Assembly: GCA_000378025.1 (NCBI GenBank)
Contig: KB899087.1
Coordinates: forward strand, 4,149,501-4,213,500
Direction: 5' to 3'
Origin: Xanthobacteraceae bacterium 501b
GTDB lineage: Bacteria; Pseudomonadota; Alphaproteobacteria; Rhizobiales; Xanthobacteraceae
DNA length: 64,000 nucleotides
Below the pieces are notes generated by a model. It made no database searches. It saw only the letters and a list, made by a program, of their open reading frames with translations, and was not told the DNA's origin. Below, piece after piece: positions 44,510 to 53,360 of this stretch. Each line of letters opens with the position of its first letter. Position 1 is the stretch's first letter. Made by a program: the position numbers and the translations under genes.

Positions 44510-44538
44510 TGTCGGTTTCGTGCCCCGCCCTTCGTCCT
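44510..44538 (+). promoter_or_regulatory. ECF42-type promoter for the VOC-to-sigma operon
   Basis: TGTCGG (44510-44515), 17-base spacer, CGTCCT (44533-44538), 34 bases before the ATG of the VOC gene. The -35 is close to the TGTCGA reported for ECF42 sigma factors (from memory). The two -35 elements form the ends of a 9-bp inverted repeat, CCGACAGGG/CCCTGTCGG. Confidence 0.7.
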
Positions 44539-44572
44539 CGGGTCGTCGAAGGCAATCAAAGGGAGATCAGCG

Positions 44573-44989
44573 ATGAACGTGCAGGCCTATCTGATGTTCA
44601 ACGGGCGCACCGAGGAAGCGCTGGCGTTCTACACCCAGGCGATCGGCGCTGAGGTGACGGCGCTGATGCGCTTTGGCGAGGCCCCCGAGCCGCCGCCGCC
44701 CGGTATGGTGCCGGACGGCTGGGACGACAAGGTGATGCATGCCAGCTTCCGTGTCGGCGAGGCCGAGCTGATGGCCTCCGATGGCTGCCAGTCGGACGCG
44801 GCGGGTTTTGCCGGTGTCTCGCTGGCGCTCTCGGTCGCGACAAGGGAAGAGGCCGAGACGCGGTTCGCCGCCCTGTCCGAGGGCGGGCAGGTGACGATGC
44901 CGCTCGGCCCCACCTTCTTCGCCCCGGCCTTCGGCTCGCTGGTCGACCGCTTCGGCGTGTCCTGGCTGGTCGTGGTCGTGACGAGTTGA
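44573..44989 (+). CDS. VOC-superfamily PhnB/YjdN-like protein
   Basis: A 138-residue glyoxalase-fold protein: VQAYLMFNGRTEEALAFYTQAIGAE is the opening betaalphabeta unit, VMHASFRVGEAELMASD the middle and GPTFFAPAFGSLVDRFGVSWLV the end; these are the PhnB/YjdN signatures. Catalytic metal ligands are not complete in this subfamily and activity is unknown. GGGAG lies ten bases before the ATG. First gene of the operon ending in an ECF sigma factor. Confidence 0.9.
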   Translation: MNVQAYLMFNGRTEEALAFYTQAIGAEVTALMRFGEAPEPPPPGMVPDGWDDKVMHASFRVGEAELMASDGCQSDAAGFAGVSLALSVATREEAETRFAALSEGGQVTMPLGPTFFAPAFGSLVDRFGVSWLVVVVTS

Positions 44990-45001
44990 GCGGAGGGGGC
45001 G

Positions 45002-46087
45002 ATGGCACGGCAGGTTTTCGTTCTTGTCGGCACCCGCAAGGGCGCCTTTGTGCTGGAGAGCGACGCGGCGCGGCGCTCCTGGCAGCTGCGCGGCCCGTTC
45101 TGCGAGACCTGGCCGACCAATCACGTGGTCGCCGATCCTTTGAGCGGCACGCTCTATGCCGGCGGCGGCAATGAATGGTTCGGCCCGGCGGTGTGGAAAT
45201 CGACCGATCTCGGCGCCAGCTGGACCCATTCGAGCCAGGGCCTCGCCTATGAGGCCGGGCAGGCGCCGGTGAAATCGGTCTGGAGCCTTGCGGTGGCGGC
45301 GGATGGCAGCCTCTATGCCGGGGTCGAGCCGGCCGGGCTGTTCCGCAGCACCGATGGCGGGGAGAGCTGGAGCCACATTGACGGGCTGCAGCAGCACCCG
45401 AGCCGACCGGAATGGAACCCCGGCGGCGCCGGGCTGATCCTGCATTCGCTGGTGCTCGACCCGGCCGATCCGAACAAGATCTGGGTCGGCATTTCCGCAG
45501 CGGGCGTTTTCGCCAGCGAGGATGGCGGCGCCACCTGGGAGGCGCGCAACCGCGGCACCCGCGCCGACTTTATGCCGGAGGGGCAGAACTATCCCGAATT
45601 CGGCCAATGCGTGCACTGCCTGGTCATGGCGCCGGGCGGGCGGGGGCGGCTCTACCAGCAGAACCATTGCGGCATGTACCGCTCCGACGATGGCGGGCGC
45701 AGCTGGGAGAGCATCGAGAACGGCTTGCCCTCCTCCTTCGGCTTTCCAGCCGCCGTGCATCCGCGCGACCCGGACGGGCTCTACCTCATCCCGTTGAACG
45801 GCGACATCAAGGGCCGCTTCATGCCGGAGGGCAACGCCGCCGTGTGGCGAACGGGGGACGCCGGCGCCAGCTGGCAGGCGAACCGCGCCGGCCTGCCGCA
45901 GGGCGGGGCCTATTTCAACGTGCTGCGCCAGGCGATGGCCACCGACACGCTGGAGCCGGCCGGGGTGTATTTCGGCAGCAATGCCGGCGGGCTCTATGCC
46001 AGCGCCGACGAGGGCGAGAGCTGGAACTGCGTGGCCCCGCACCTGCCGACCATCACCTCGGTCGAGACGCTGGTGCTGGAGCGGTGA
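45002..46087 (+). CDS. BNR/Asp-box beta-propeller protein
   Basis: A 361-residue sialidase-like propeller without signal peptide. Six Asp-box repeats (S-x-D-x-G-x-S/T-W) are visible: STDLGASW, STDGGESW, SEDGGATW, SDDGGRSW, TGDAGASW and SADEGESW. The usual catalytic residues of sialidases are not evident, so a binding or structural role is more likely than glycosidase activity. It is immediately followed by a MoaD/ThiS-like gene. Confidence 0.85.
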   Translation: MARQVFVLVGTRKGAFVLESDAARRSWQLRGPFCETWPTNHVVADPLSGTLYAGGGNEWFGPAVWKSTDLGASWTHSSQGLAYEAGQAPVKSVWSLAVAADGSLYAGVEPAGLFRSTDGGESWSHIDGLQQHPSRPEWNPGGAGLILHSLVLDPADPNKIWVGISAAGVFASEDGGATWEARNRGTRADFMPEGQNYPEFGQCVHCLVMAPGGRGRLYQQNHCGMYRSDDGGRSWESIENGLPSSFGFPAAVHPRDPDGLYLIPLNGDIKGRFMPEGNAAVWRTGDAGASWQANRAGLPQGGAYFNVLRQAMATDTLEPAGVYFGSNAGGLYASADEGESWNCVAPHLPTITSVETLVLER

Positions 46088-46089
46088 CG

Positions 46090-46401
46090 ATGATGGAGGA
46101 GGCGGGGGAGAAGATAGACGTGGCGTCCGCCCCCGCCCCCGTCCTCGTGCGCCTGCCGCCGCATCTCGTCGTGCTGTTTCCCGGCGCCGAGCGGCTGGTG
46201 CCGCTCCACGCCTCAAGCGTCGCGGAAATGGTGGACGGGCTCGACGCGCTCTGGCCCGGCATGGGCGAGCGCATCTGCGACGAGACGCCGGCGATCCGGC
46301 GTCATATCAACGTCTTCGTGGCCGGGCGCCGCGCCGGTCTCAACACCCCGCTCGCCCCCGGCGCGGATGTCTTCGTCATCACCGCAATCAGCGGCGGCTG
46401 A
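46090..46401 (+). CDS. MoaD/ThiS-like small sulfur-carrier-fold protein
   Basis: A 103-residue ubiquitin-like protein ending in ...VFVITAISGG; the terminal Gly-Gly is the modification site in MoaD and ThiS. The start is taken as ATG 46090, two bases after the previous stop; GTG 46084 and ATG 46093 are also in frame. The ~25 residue N-terminal Ala/Val-rich extension is not usual. No adenylating enzyme is nearby, so a partner must be encoded elsewhere if the tail is used. Confidence 0.78.
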   Translation: MMEEAGEKIDVASAPAPVLVRLPPHLVVLFPGAERLVPLHASSVAEMVDGLDALWPGMGERICDETPAIRRHINVFVAGRRAGLNTPLAPGADVFVITAISGG

Positions 46402-46424
46402 TTCCTGCCTCACGAAAGGTGCCC

Positions 46425-46796
46425 ATGTTCTACGCCCTGCTTTGCTACCACCAGGAAGACGTCGTCTGCGCCTGGACCAAGGAAGAAGATGACGCGGTGA
46501 TGCGCAAGCTCGCCGTGGTGCAGGAGCGGCTCGCATCAGCGGGCAAGCTCGGGCCGGTGGCGCGGCTGCTGCCGACCACGGCGGCCACCACGCTGCGCAA
46601 GGACCAGGACCCGCCGCTGGTGCTCGACGGCCCCTTCGCCGAAACCAAGGAGCAGCTGCTCGGCTTCTACATTCTCGACTGCGCCGACCTCGAAGAGGCG
46701 CTTGGCATCGCCCGCGAGCTCGGCGCCGCCAATCCCGGCGGGTCTTATGAGATCCGCCCGGTCGGCCTGTTCATGGATGGTGGCGCCCGGCCATGA
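46425..46796 (+). CDS. YCII/DGPF-domain protein
   Basis: A 123-residue YCII-related protein: FYALLCYHQEDVVCAWTKEED at the N terminus and the name-giving DGPFAETKEQLLGFYILDCADLEEAL at about residues 68-93. DGPF proteins are the standard partner of ECF42 sigma factors, encoded directly upstream of them and needed in some way for signalling. The ATG has GAAAGG before it. It overlaps the sigma gene by ATGA. Confidence 0.92.
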   Translation: MFYALLCYHQEDVVCAWTKEEDDAVMRKLAVVQERLASAGKLGPVARLLPTTAATTLRKDQDPPLVLDGPFAETKEQLLGFYILDCADLEEALGIARELGAANPGGSYEIRPVGLFMDGGARP

Positions 46797-48049
46797 TCGA
46801 GGAGGCGCGCACGATCGGCATCACGCTCACGGCGGCGCGCCCACAGGCACTCGCGGCGCTGCTGCGCTATTTCCGCGATCTCGACCTCGCCGAGGAAGCC
46901 TTTCAGGAGGCGTGCCTGCGGGCGCTGAAGAGCTGGCCGCTGAACGGCCCGCCGCGCGACCCTGCCGCCTGGCTGATTTTTGTCGGCCGCAATGTCGCGC
47001 TCGACAGCGTGCGGCGTCGGGCAAAGCAGACGGAACTGCCGCCCGAGGAAGCCTTCTCCGACACCGAGGACGCCGAGGCGGAGGTCGCCGCGCGCATGGA
47101 TGGCGCGCATTACCGTGACGATGTGCTGCGCCTCCTGTTCATCTGCTGCCATCCCGAACTGCCGGCGACGCAGCAGATCGCGCTCGCGCTGCGCATCGTC
47201 TCCGGCCTCTCCGTCGGCCAGATCGCCCGCGCCTTCCTGGTGAGCGAGACAGCGATGGAACAGCGCGTCACCCGCGCCAAGGCGCGCATCGCTCGTGCGC
47301 AGGCGGGGGAGAGCGGCGTGCCGTTCGAGCCGCCGGGGCCGGTGGAGCGGGCGGAGCGGCTCGGTGCCGTCGCCGCCATGCTCTACCTCGTCTTCAACGA
47401 GGGTTATTCCGCCGCCGGCGACCAGACCGCCGCCCGCGAGCCGCTGTGCGAGGAGGCGATCCGCCTCGCCCGGCTGCTGCTGCGCCTGTTCCCGGCCGAG
47501 CCGGAGATCATGGGCCTTGCCGCCCTCATGCTGCTTCAGTACGCCCGCGCCCGCGCCCGCTTCGATGCCGAGGGCGCGGTGATCCTGCTCGATCAGCAGG
47601 ACCGCACCCGGTGGAACCGGGCGATGATCGGCGAGGGCCTCGCTTTGCTCGACAAGGCGATGCGCCACCGCCGGCCCGGCGCCTATCAGGTGCAGGCGGC
47701 GATCGCGGCGCTGCATGCGCGGGCGGAAACGCCCGGGGCCACCGACTGGGCGCAGATCGACCTGCTCTACGGCACGCTGGAAATCCTGCAGCCTTCGCCG
47801 GTGGTGACGCTCAACCGCGCAGTGGCGATTTCCAAGCTGCGCGGGCCGGAAGCGGCGCTCGCGATGGTGGAGCCGCTGGGCGACCGGCTGGGCGGCTATT
47901 TTCATTATCACGGCCTGCGCGGGGCGCTGCTGCTGCAGCTCGGCCGGACAAGGGAGGCGCGCGAAGGCTTCATGACCGCCATCAGCCTCGCCACCACATC
48001 AGCCGAAGCCGCGCATATTCGCAGCCATCTCGACGGGTTGAAGCTTTAA
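46793..48049 (+). CDS. ECF sigma factor of the ECF42 type
   Basis: A 418-residue sigma factor, much longer than a plain ECF. Region 2 (LRYFRDLDLAEEAFQEACLRALKSW...AAWLIFVGRNVALDSVRR) and region 4 (LPATQQIALALRIVSGLSVGQIARAFLVSETAMEQRVTRAKARI) fill residues 1-165; the remainder is the long helical C-terminal extension of ECF42 proteins (FNEGYSAAGD, TRWNRAMIGEGLALLDKAM, PGAYQVQAAIAALHA). That extension replaces an anti-sigma factor in this group. Its stop overlaps that of the convergent exonuclease gene (TTAA). Confidence 0.93.
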   Translation: MIEEARTIGITLTAARPQALAALLRYFRDLDLAEEAFQEACLRALKSWPLNGPPRDPAAWLIFVGRNVALDSVRRRAKQTELPPEEAFSDTEDAEAEVAARMDGAHYRDDVLRLLFICCHPELPATQQIALALRIVSGLSVGQIARAFLVSETAMEQRVTRAKARIARAQAGESGVPFEPPGPVERAERLGAVAAMLYLVFNEGYSAAGDQTAAREPLCEEAIRLARLLLRLFPAEPEIMGLAALMLLQYARARARFDAEGAVILLDQQDRTRWNRAMIGEGLALLDKAMRHRRPGAYQVQAAIAALHARAETPGATDWAQIDLLYGTLEILQPSPVVTLNRAVAISKLRGPEAALAMVEPLGDRLGGYFHYHGLRGALLLQLGRTREAREGFMTAISLATTSAEAAHIRSHLDGLKL

Positions 48050-48876
48050 CCCGCTGGTTTGCGCCGCCGGGCTAGGCGGGCGGGTGCGAGCTCGATCCAG
48101 GCCGGGGCGTGGTCGCTCGCCTTCTCCCAGCCGCGCACGGCACGGTCGACCCCGGCGGCGGTGAGGCGCGGCGCCAGCGTGGGGCTCAGCAAGAGATGAT
48201 CGAGCCGCAGCCCGGCGTCACGGGCGAAGGCGTGGTGGAGATAGTCCCAAAAGGTGTAGACCCGCTCGCCCGGATGCAGCGCGCGCAGCGCGTCGGTCCA
48301 GCCCTGCGCGATGAGCGCATGGAAGGCCTCGCGCACCTCGGGACGGAACAGCGCGTCGTCCACCCAGCGCTCGGGCTTGTACACGTCGAGTTCGGTCGGC
48401 ATCACATTGTAGTCGCCGGCGAGGATGACAGGCACGTCGAGTGCCAGCAGTTCCGCCGCATGCGCGGCGAGCCGCGCGATCCAGCGCCGCTTGGCGTCGA
48501 ATTTGGCTCCCGGCGCCGGGTTGCCGTTCGGCAGATACAGGCAGCCGATCAGAAGGCCCTCGACCGCCGCCTCGATATAGCGGGCCTGTTCGTCGTCCGG
48601 ATCGCCCGGCAACCCCCGCCTTGTCTCGATCGGTTCGCGTCCGCGTGCGAGGATGGCAACGCCGTTCCAGCTTTTCTGGCCATGCCAGATCGCGCCATAG
48701 CCGGCCTGCTCGATGGCGCGGATGGGAAAGCGCGCATCGGGTGCTTTCAGTTCCTGCAAGCACACCACATCCGGGCGCGCCTCCTCCAGCCAGCGCAGCA
48801 GCACGGCGAGGCGGCCATTGATGCCGTTGACGTTGAAGGTGGCGATCTTCAGGGAGGCTCCGAAAGCCGCACGCAT
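48046..48876 (-). CDS. xthA: Exodeoxyribonuclease III
   Basis: A 276-residue endonuclease/exonuclease/phosphatase-fold enzyme that cuts at abasic sites and trims 3' ends. Motifs: ATFNVNGINGRL, VVCLQELKAPD (metal-binding Glu near residue 42), LAGDYNVMP and the catalytic pair in ASDHAPAW. It begins one base from the stop of the isochorismatase gene, third in a run that starts with a catalase, so it fits an oxidative-damage operon. Confidence 0.94.
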   Translation of the reverse strand: MRAAFGASLKIATFNVNGINGRLAVLLRWLEEARPDVVCLQELKAPDARFPIRAIEQAGYGAIWHGQKSWNGVAILARGREPIETRRGLPGDPDDEQARYIEAAVEGLLIGCLYLPNGNPAPGAKFDAKRRWIARLAAHAAELLALDVPVILAGDYNVMPTELDVYKPERWVDDALFRPEVREAFHALIAQGWTDALRALHPGERVYTFWDYLHHAFARDAGLRLDHLLLSPTLAPRLTAAGVDRAVRGWEKASDHAPAWIELAPARLARRRKPAG

Positions 48877-48877
48877 G

Positions 48878-49486
48878 TCAGCGCCAGCCCTCCAGCACTT
48901 CCTCGGCGCGGGCTACCTCGACCTGCTGGCTGAAACGGTTGAGATAGAGTTCCATCAGCGCGTCATGGGTGGCGTCGGAGGAACTGCACAACGCATCCGT
49001 GACCAAGATGACGCGGAAACCCCGGTCGATCGCGCCGAGCGCGGTGGCGAGGACGCAGACATCCGTCTCGCCGCCGCTGATCACCAGCGTGTCCACTCTC
49101 GCGGGCGCCAGTAGCGCATCGAGCCGCCCCTCGGTCCAGGGCGAATAGACGCTCTTGTCGATAACCCGCGCCGGCGGCACGAATGCCTCCAGCGCCGGCA
49201 CCAGCCGTGCCGCATCCGGCCCGATTGCCTCGCCCGTGACTGCGGCCCAGCGCTGGTAATAGCGCGCCCAGCCACCCCGCGCCTCGTCGGGCCGCCGCGG
49301 CGGAACGAACCGCGTGAACACGGTTCGTTCCGGCTTTTGGGCGCACAGGGACTCCACCAGCGGCAACACCTTCTCCAGCCAGGGCATCGCCCAGGGAAAG
49401 CCCGGGCCGAACAGGCGCTGCATGTCAACGCACACATGCAACGTGTTCGCGCCGAGCGGACCGTGCACGAGGCCCCTTGCCGCCAT
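48878..49486 (-). CDS. Isochorismatase-like cysteine hydrolase
   Basis: A 202-residue hydrolase of the isochorismatase fold. The triad is visible: Asp in CVDMQRLF (near residue 21), Lys in VIDKSVYSPW (near 110) and Cys in GGETDVCVLATAL (near 143), the last with the usual cis-peptide-like neighbourhood. Relatives hydrolyse nicotinamide, pyrazinamide, isochorismate or carbamates; substrate unknown. It lies between catalase and exonuclease III. Confidence 0.9.
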   Translation of the reverse strand: MAARGLVHGPLGANTLHVCVDMQRLFGPGFPWAMPWLEKVLPLVESLCAQKPERTVFTRFVPPRRPDEARGGWARYYQRWAAVTGEAIGPDAARLVPALEAFVPPARVIDKSVYSPWTEGRLDALLAPARVDTLVISGGETDVCVLATALGAIDRGFRVILVTDALCSSSDATHDALMELYLNRFSQQVEVARAEEVLEGWR

Positions 49487-49498
49487 GATGCGCGCCCC

Positions 49499-51610
49499 TC
49501 AGAGCTTGACCACGCCCTCGCGCGCCCACAGGCGGAGCGTGCGGCAGCTCGCGACGAAGGCGTCCACCGAGGCGCCATCCTCCAGCGCGATCAGTCCCTC
49601 ATCTTCATCCGGGGCGACGCCGGCCTTGGCCATCAGCGGCAGGGCGGCGGCGGTGAAGCCGATGAACTTGCAATGAGCGAAGGCGTCCGCCACGAAGTCG
49701 CGCGCCGCCGCCTCGCCCACCAGCCGTTCGGCCCCCTCTTCGGAAAGCAGCAGCGCCACCGCGTCGAACAACACCGAGGGCCCGCCATCGATCATGTGAT
49801 GGGCGGGCAGCTTGCTGCCGTCGGCGGTCTCCACGCCGCCGACCTTCGGCGCCACCAGCTCCATTGTCGCGCCTTCCGCCGCCAGCGCCGCCTGGAGCGC
49901 CGTCAGCAGCGTGCCGTCGCAGCCATTGCTGACCAGCACGCCGACCTTGCGGCCTTTGAAGCTGTTCGGCCCGTTCTGGACGATGCTGAGGGCGGGCGAG
50001 GCGGGCAGGTCGTCGCGCGGGGGCACGGCCGCCTCGGCGGGCTTGGGCAGTTTGTCGATGCCGAGCTTGTCGGCCACCGTCGCGCCCAGCGCCTCGTCGA
50101 TGTTGAGCAGATGCGCCACCATCCGCTCGCGGATGACCACGTCCTCCACCTTGCTCAACTCGAAGGTCAGCGCCATGGCGATGTGCTTCTGCTCCGGCCC
50201 GGTCTGGCTGTTGAAGAACTGCCGCGCCTGGCTGTAATGGTCGGCGAAGCTCTCCGGCCGCAGCCGCACCTTCGGCGCCTCGATCTCTTCGGCGAAGGAG
50301 CGGAAGCCGCGCGACGGGTCGGGGCGCGGGCCCTCGCCGCGCGAATTGGGCTGGTAGTTGGTGCGCCCCACCGGGTTGCGCATCGCCATGTGCCCGTCCT
50401 GCTGGAAATGGGCGAAGGGGCATTTCGGCGCGTTGATCGGGATATGGGTAAAGTTCGGGCTGCCGAGCCGCTTCAACTGGGTGTCGAGATAAGAGAAGTT
50501 GCGCCCCTGCAGCAGCGGATCGTTGGAGAAGTCGATGCCCGGCGGCACGTTCTGCGTCATGAACGCCACCTGCTCCGTCTCGGCGAAGAAATTATCCGGC
50601 ATCCGGTCCAGCACCAGCCGGCCGACCGGCACCGGCTTGATGATCTCCTCGGGGATCAGCTTGGTGGGATCGAGCACGTCGAAATCGAAACTGTCGGCGA
50701 AATCCTGGTCGAACAGCTGCACACACAATTCCCATTCCGGGAAATTGCCGGACTGGATCGCCTCCCACAGATCGCGGCGATGGAAATCGGGGTCGGCGCC
50801 GTTGATCTTCACCGCCTCGTTCCACACCACCGATTGCAGGCCGAGCTTGGGCTTCCAGATGAACTTGACGAAGGTCGATTCGTCCTTCTCGTTCACGAGG
50901 CGGAAAGTGTGGACGCCGAAGCCCTCCATGAAGCGGAAGGAGCGCGGAATCGCCCGGTCGGACATCACCCACATGATCATGTGCATGGATTCCGGGGTCA
51001 GCGAGATGAAGTCCCAGAAATTGTCATGCGCCGACTGCGCCTGCGGAAAGGCGCGGTCCGGCTCGGGCTTCACGGCGTGGATGACATCGGGAAACTTGAT
51101 CGCGTCCTGGATGAAGAACACCGGGATGTTGTTGCCGACGAGGTCCCAATTGCCTTCCTGGGTGTAGATCTTCACCGCGAAGCCGCGCACGTCGCGAGCG
51201 AGGTCGAACGAGCCCTTGGAGCCCGCCACCGTCGAGAAGCGCACGAAGGCGGGCGTCTTCTCGCCCGGGCGCTGGAACAGGTCGGCGCGGGTGTATTCGG
51301 CCAGCGATTCATAGGTCTCGAAATAACCATGGGCGCCATAGCCGCGCGCATGCACCACGCGCTCGGGAATGCGCTCATGGTCGAAATGGAACATTTTCTC
51401 GCGGAAGTGGAAATCCTCGATCAGCGCCGGGCCGCGCGCGCCGACCTTCAGTGTGTTCTGGTCGTCCGCTACCGGGCCGCCTTGCGCGGTGGTCATGACA
51501 GGCGTGTCGCCTTGCGCGAACTGGTGCAGCTCGCCGCCATTTCCGCGCGTCAGCGTCTGGTCGTGAATCCTAGCGGCCGCCCCTGCGGCCCCCTTGGTCT
51601 TGCGTGCCAT
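49499..51610 (-). CDS. katE: Large-subunit catalase HPII
   Basis: A 703-residue clade II catalase with its extra C-terminal flavodoxin/GATase1-like domain (about 550-703). The active-site His is in [14 protein letters not shown] (near 87), the Asn in [11 protein letters not shown] (near 160), and the proximal heme Tyr in [14 protein letters not shown] (near 373). It converts hydrogen peroxide to water and oxygen in the cytoplasm. It leads a three-gene run with an isochorismatase-like gene and xthA. Confidence 0.96.
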   Translation of the reverse strand: MARKTKGAAGAAARIHDQTLTRGNGGELHQFAQGDTPVMTTAQGGPVADDQNTLKVGARGPALIEDFHFREKMFHFDHERIPERVVHARGYGAHGYFETYESLAEYTRADLFQRPGEKTPAFVRFSTVAGSKGSFDLARDVRGFAVKIYTQEGNWDLVGNNIPVFFIQDAIKFPDVIHAVKPEPDRAFPQAQSAHDNFWDFISLTPESMHMIMWVMSDRAIPRSFRFMEGFGVHTFRLVNEKDESTFVKFIWKPKLGLQSVVWNEAVKINGADPDFHRRDLWEAIQSGNFPEWELCVQLFDQDFADSFDFDVLDPTKLIPEEIIKPVPVGRLVLDRMPDNFFAETEQVAFMTQNVPPGIDFSNDPLLQGRNFSYLDTQLKRLGSPNFTHIPINAPKCPFAHFQQDGHMAMRNPVGRTNYQPNSRGEGPRPDPSRGFRSFAEEIEAPKVRLRPESFADHYSQARQFFNSQTGPEQKHIAMALTFELSKVEDVVIRERMVAHLLNIDEALGATVADKLGIDKLPKPAEAAVPPRDDLPASPALSIVQNGPNSFKGRKVGVLVSNGCDGTLLTALQAALAAEGATMELVAPKVGGVETADGSKLPAHHMIDGGPSVLFDAVALLLSEEGAERLVGEAAARDFVADAFAHCKFIGFTAAALPLMAKAGVAPDEDEGLIALEDGASVDAFVASCRTLRLWAREGVVKL

Positions 51611-51767
51611 CTATCCGTGCTCCCTCGGCGTGCGATCGGTGATCCGGCGTCGCCCCACTAACCGCAGGGGAGGGGTTTCGTTGCCTCGAGGGCGCGTTCG
51701 CGGTCCGGATTCGTCGGCGCGGGCCGCCGCGCTTCGCCGGCTACCGGCCAGGGGTATTCGGCGAGGG
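51611..51767. other. Intergenic region between catalase and glycosylase genes
   Basis: It should hold the - strand promoter of katE. No clear -35/-10 pair, OxyR-type site or hairpin was found by eye. Confidence 0.4.
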
Positions 51768-52301
51768 TCAGGCGAAGCGGCGGCTGAGAAAAGGCGAGCC
51801 GCGCAGGCCGAAGCGCCAGGGCGCATCCACCGCTTTGGTGATGCCGATGCGTGGGCCGGCAACGATATCGGGCGTGCCCTCGCGCTCGCGCCATTCAAAG
51901 GGTGGGCGGTCAAGCGGCGCGCCGTCAAGGGCGCCTGTTAGGGCGAGCGCCTGGGTGAGCCGGCCGGGGCCGGAGCACAGCCGGGCCGCCCCGCCACGGC
52001 GCGCGACCATGCGCTCCAGCCCAGCCAGCGGCGCCAGCGCCCGCACCAGTACGGCGCCATGGCCCTGCGCTACGATGTTGAAGCACCAGTGCAGGCCGTA
52101 GGAGCGGTAGACATAGGCATGGAAGGGCGGGCCGAACATTGCCGCATTGCGCGGCGTGGGGCCGGCAAAGCTGTGCGAGGCGGGGTCGTCGCGCCGATAG
52201 GCCTCAGTCTCGACGATGACGCCGCCGACCCCGTCGACCAGCAGCGTCATTCCGATCAGACGGGGGGCGAGGGCGAGCGCATCGCCGTCAAACTCGATCA
52301 T
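51768..52301 (-). CDS. 3-methyladenine DNA glycosylase (AAG/Mpg type)
   Basis: A 177-residue alkyladenine glycosylase. Family motifs: LALAPRLIGMTLLVDG, VIVETEAYRRDDPASHSFAGPTPRN (with the catalytic Glu), MFGPPFHAYVYRSYGLHWCFN, and the late GPGRLTQALAL. It removes alkylated or deaminated purines. Length is slightly short for the family but both ends look complete. Confidence 0.94.
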   Translation of the reverse strand: MIEFDGDALALAPRLIGMTLLVDGVGGVIVETEAYRRDDPASHSFAGPTPRNAAMFGPPFHAYVYRSYGLHWCFNIVAQGHGAVLVRALAPLAGLERMVARRGGAARLCSGPGRLTQALALTGALDGAPLDRPPFEWREREGTPDIVAGPRIGITKAVDAPWRFGLRGSPFLSRRFA

Positions 52302-52328
52302 GCCGCGAGACTAGCATGAGGCGGCGGT

Positions 52329-52353
52329 GGGAGGGGGCGCCCCGCCCCCTCCC
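52329..52353 (-). terminator. GC-rich hairpin after the sugar-ABC operon
   Basis: An 11-bp stem, GGGAGGGGGCG paired with CGCCCCCTCCC, with a CCC loop, 14 bases past the stop of the substrate-binding-protein gene. It has no T-run, so it may work with Rho or only protect the 3' end. Confidence 0.55.
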
Positions 52354-52367
52354 TAGGTGCCGGCTGG

Positions 52368-53333
52368 TCAGAACGGGCTGTCGGGGAAGTAGAACTGCGC
52401 GGCGTTCTCCGCCGTGATCAGCGTCGAGCCGATGATGAAGCGGCCATAGACCGGCGTGGCGGAGACGAAGTTCAGCGCCGTGACCTCCAGCGCGGTGGAG
52501 ATCAGCGCCGGCGGATAGGACACGTCGACCGGGATCTGCGGGTCCTTGTCCATCACCCGCTTGATGATCTGCTTCATGCCGGCGCCGCCGACGATCCACA
52601 TCTCCTTCTGCCGGCCGGACTGGGCAATGGCCTCCATCACGCCGATCGCCATGTCGTCATCGGCCGCCCACACGGCGTCGATCTTCTTGTGCTTGGACAG
52701 GTAGTCCTGCATCACCGAAAACGCCTTGTCGCGGTTCCAGTTGCCGTGCTGCATGTCGAGGATCTCGATCCCCGAGCCCTCGATGGCGATCTTGAAGGCG
52801 TCCACGCGCTCATTGTCGAGCGTGGTCGGGATGCCGCGCAGCACCACGATCTTGGCACCGGGCTTCAGGTTGGCCTTGAAATACTCGCCCGAGACGCGAC
52901 CGAAGGCGGTGTTGTCGCCGGCGACATAGAGGTCCTCGATGCCGGCCTGCGAGAGGCCGCGATCGACCACCGTCACCCATTTGCCGGCATCCTTCACCGC
53001 CTTGACCGGGCTGGTCAGCGGCTCGGATTCGAAGGGCAGCACGACAAGCGCGTCGATGTTGCGGGTCGCCACCATGTCCTCGATGTCATTGACCTGCTTG
53101 CCGACCGCACCAGCAGTGGCGAGCACGAATTCGAGGTTGGGATAGGTCGCCTTCAGCCGCTTGATGGTGTCCTGCGCGTGCCAGTTCAGCCCGCCCATGA
53201 AGCCGTGGGTGGCGGAGGGAATCGAGACGCCGATCACCGCCTTCTTGCCCTGCGCCATGGCGGGCAGGGAGAGCCCGGTGGCGGCGGCCGCGGTGCCAAT
53301 GGCGGCGGTGGTGAGAAATGTCCTGCGTTCCAT
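52368..53333 (-). CDS. Ribose-type ABC transporter substrate-binding protein
   Basis: A 321-residue periplasmic binding protein of the RbsB/type I family. It begins with a Tat-like signal (ERRTFLTTAA, cleavage near AMAQG). The mature part has VIGVSIPSATHGFMGGL, DALVVLPFESEPLTSPVKA, VAGDNTAFGRVSGEY and AVWAADDDMAIGVMEA, the family pattern. The ligand is a sugar or polyol, not further defined. GGAGGAAAAC precedes the ATG. Last gene of a five-gene operon. Confidence 0.93.
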   Translation of the reverse strand: MERRTFLTTAAIGTAAAATGLSLPAMAQGKKAVIGVSIPSATHGFMGGLNWHAQDTIKRLKATYPNLEFVLATAGAVGKQVNDIEDMVATRNIDALVVLPFESEPLTSPVKAVKDAGKWVTVVDRGLSQAGIEDLYVAGDNTAFGRVSGEYFKANLKPGAKIVVLRGIPTTLDNERVDAFKIAIEGSGIEILDMQHGNWNRDKAFSVMQDYLSKHKKIDAVWAADDDMAIGVMEAIAQSGRQKEMWIVGGAGMKQIIKRVMDKDPQIPVDVSYPPALISTALEVTALNFVSATPVYGRFIIGSTLITAENAAQFYFPDSPF

Positions 53334-53360
53334 TGTGTTTTCCTCCCGTTATTTCCGCTC

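Noticed and set aside
45002..46087. Active sialidase
   Set aside because: Asp boxes are present but the Arg triad and catalytic Tyr/Glu of sialidases are not evident, and there is no signal peptide.
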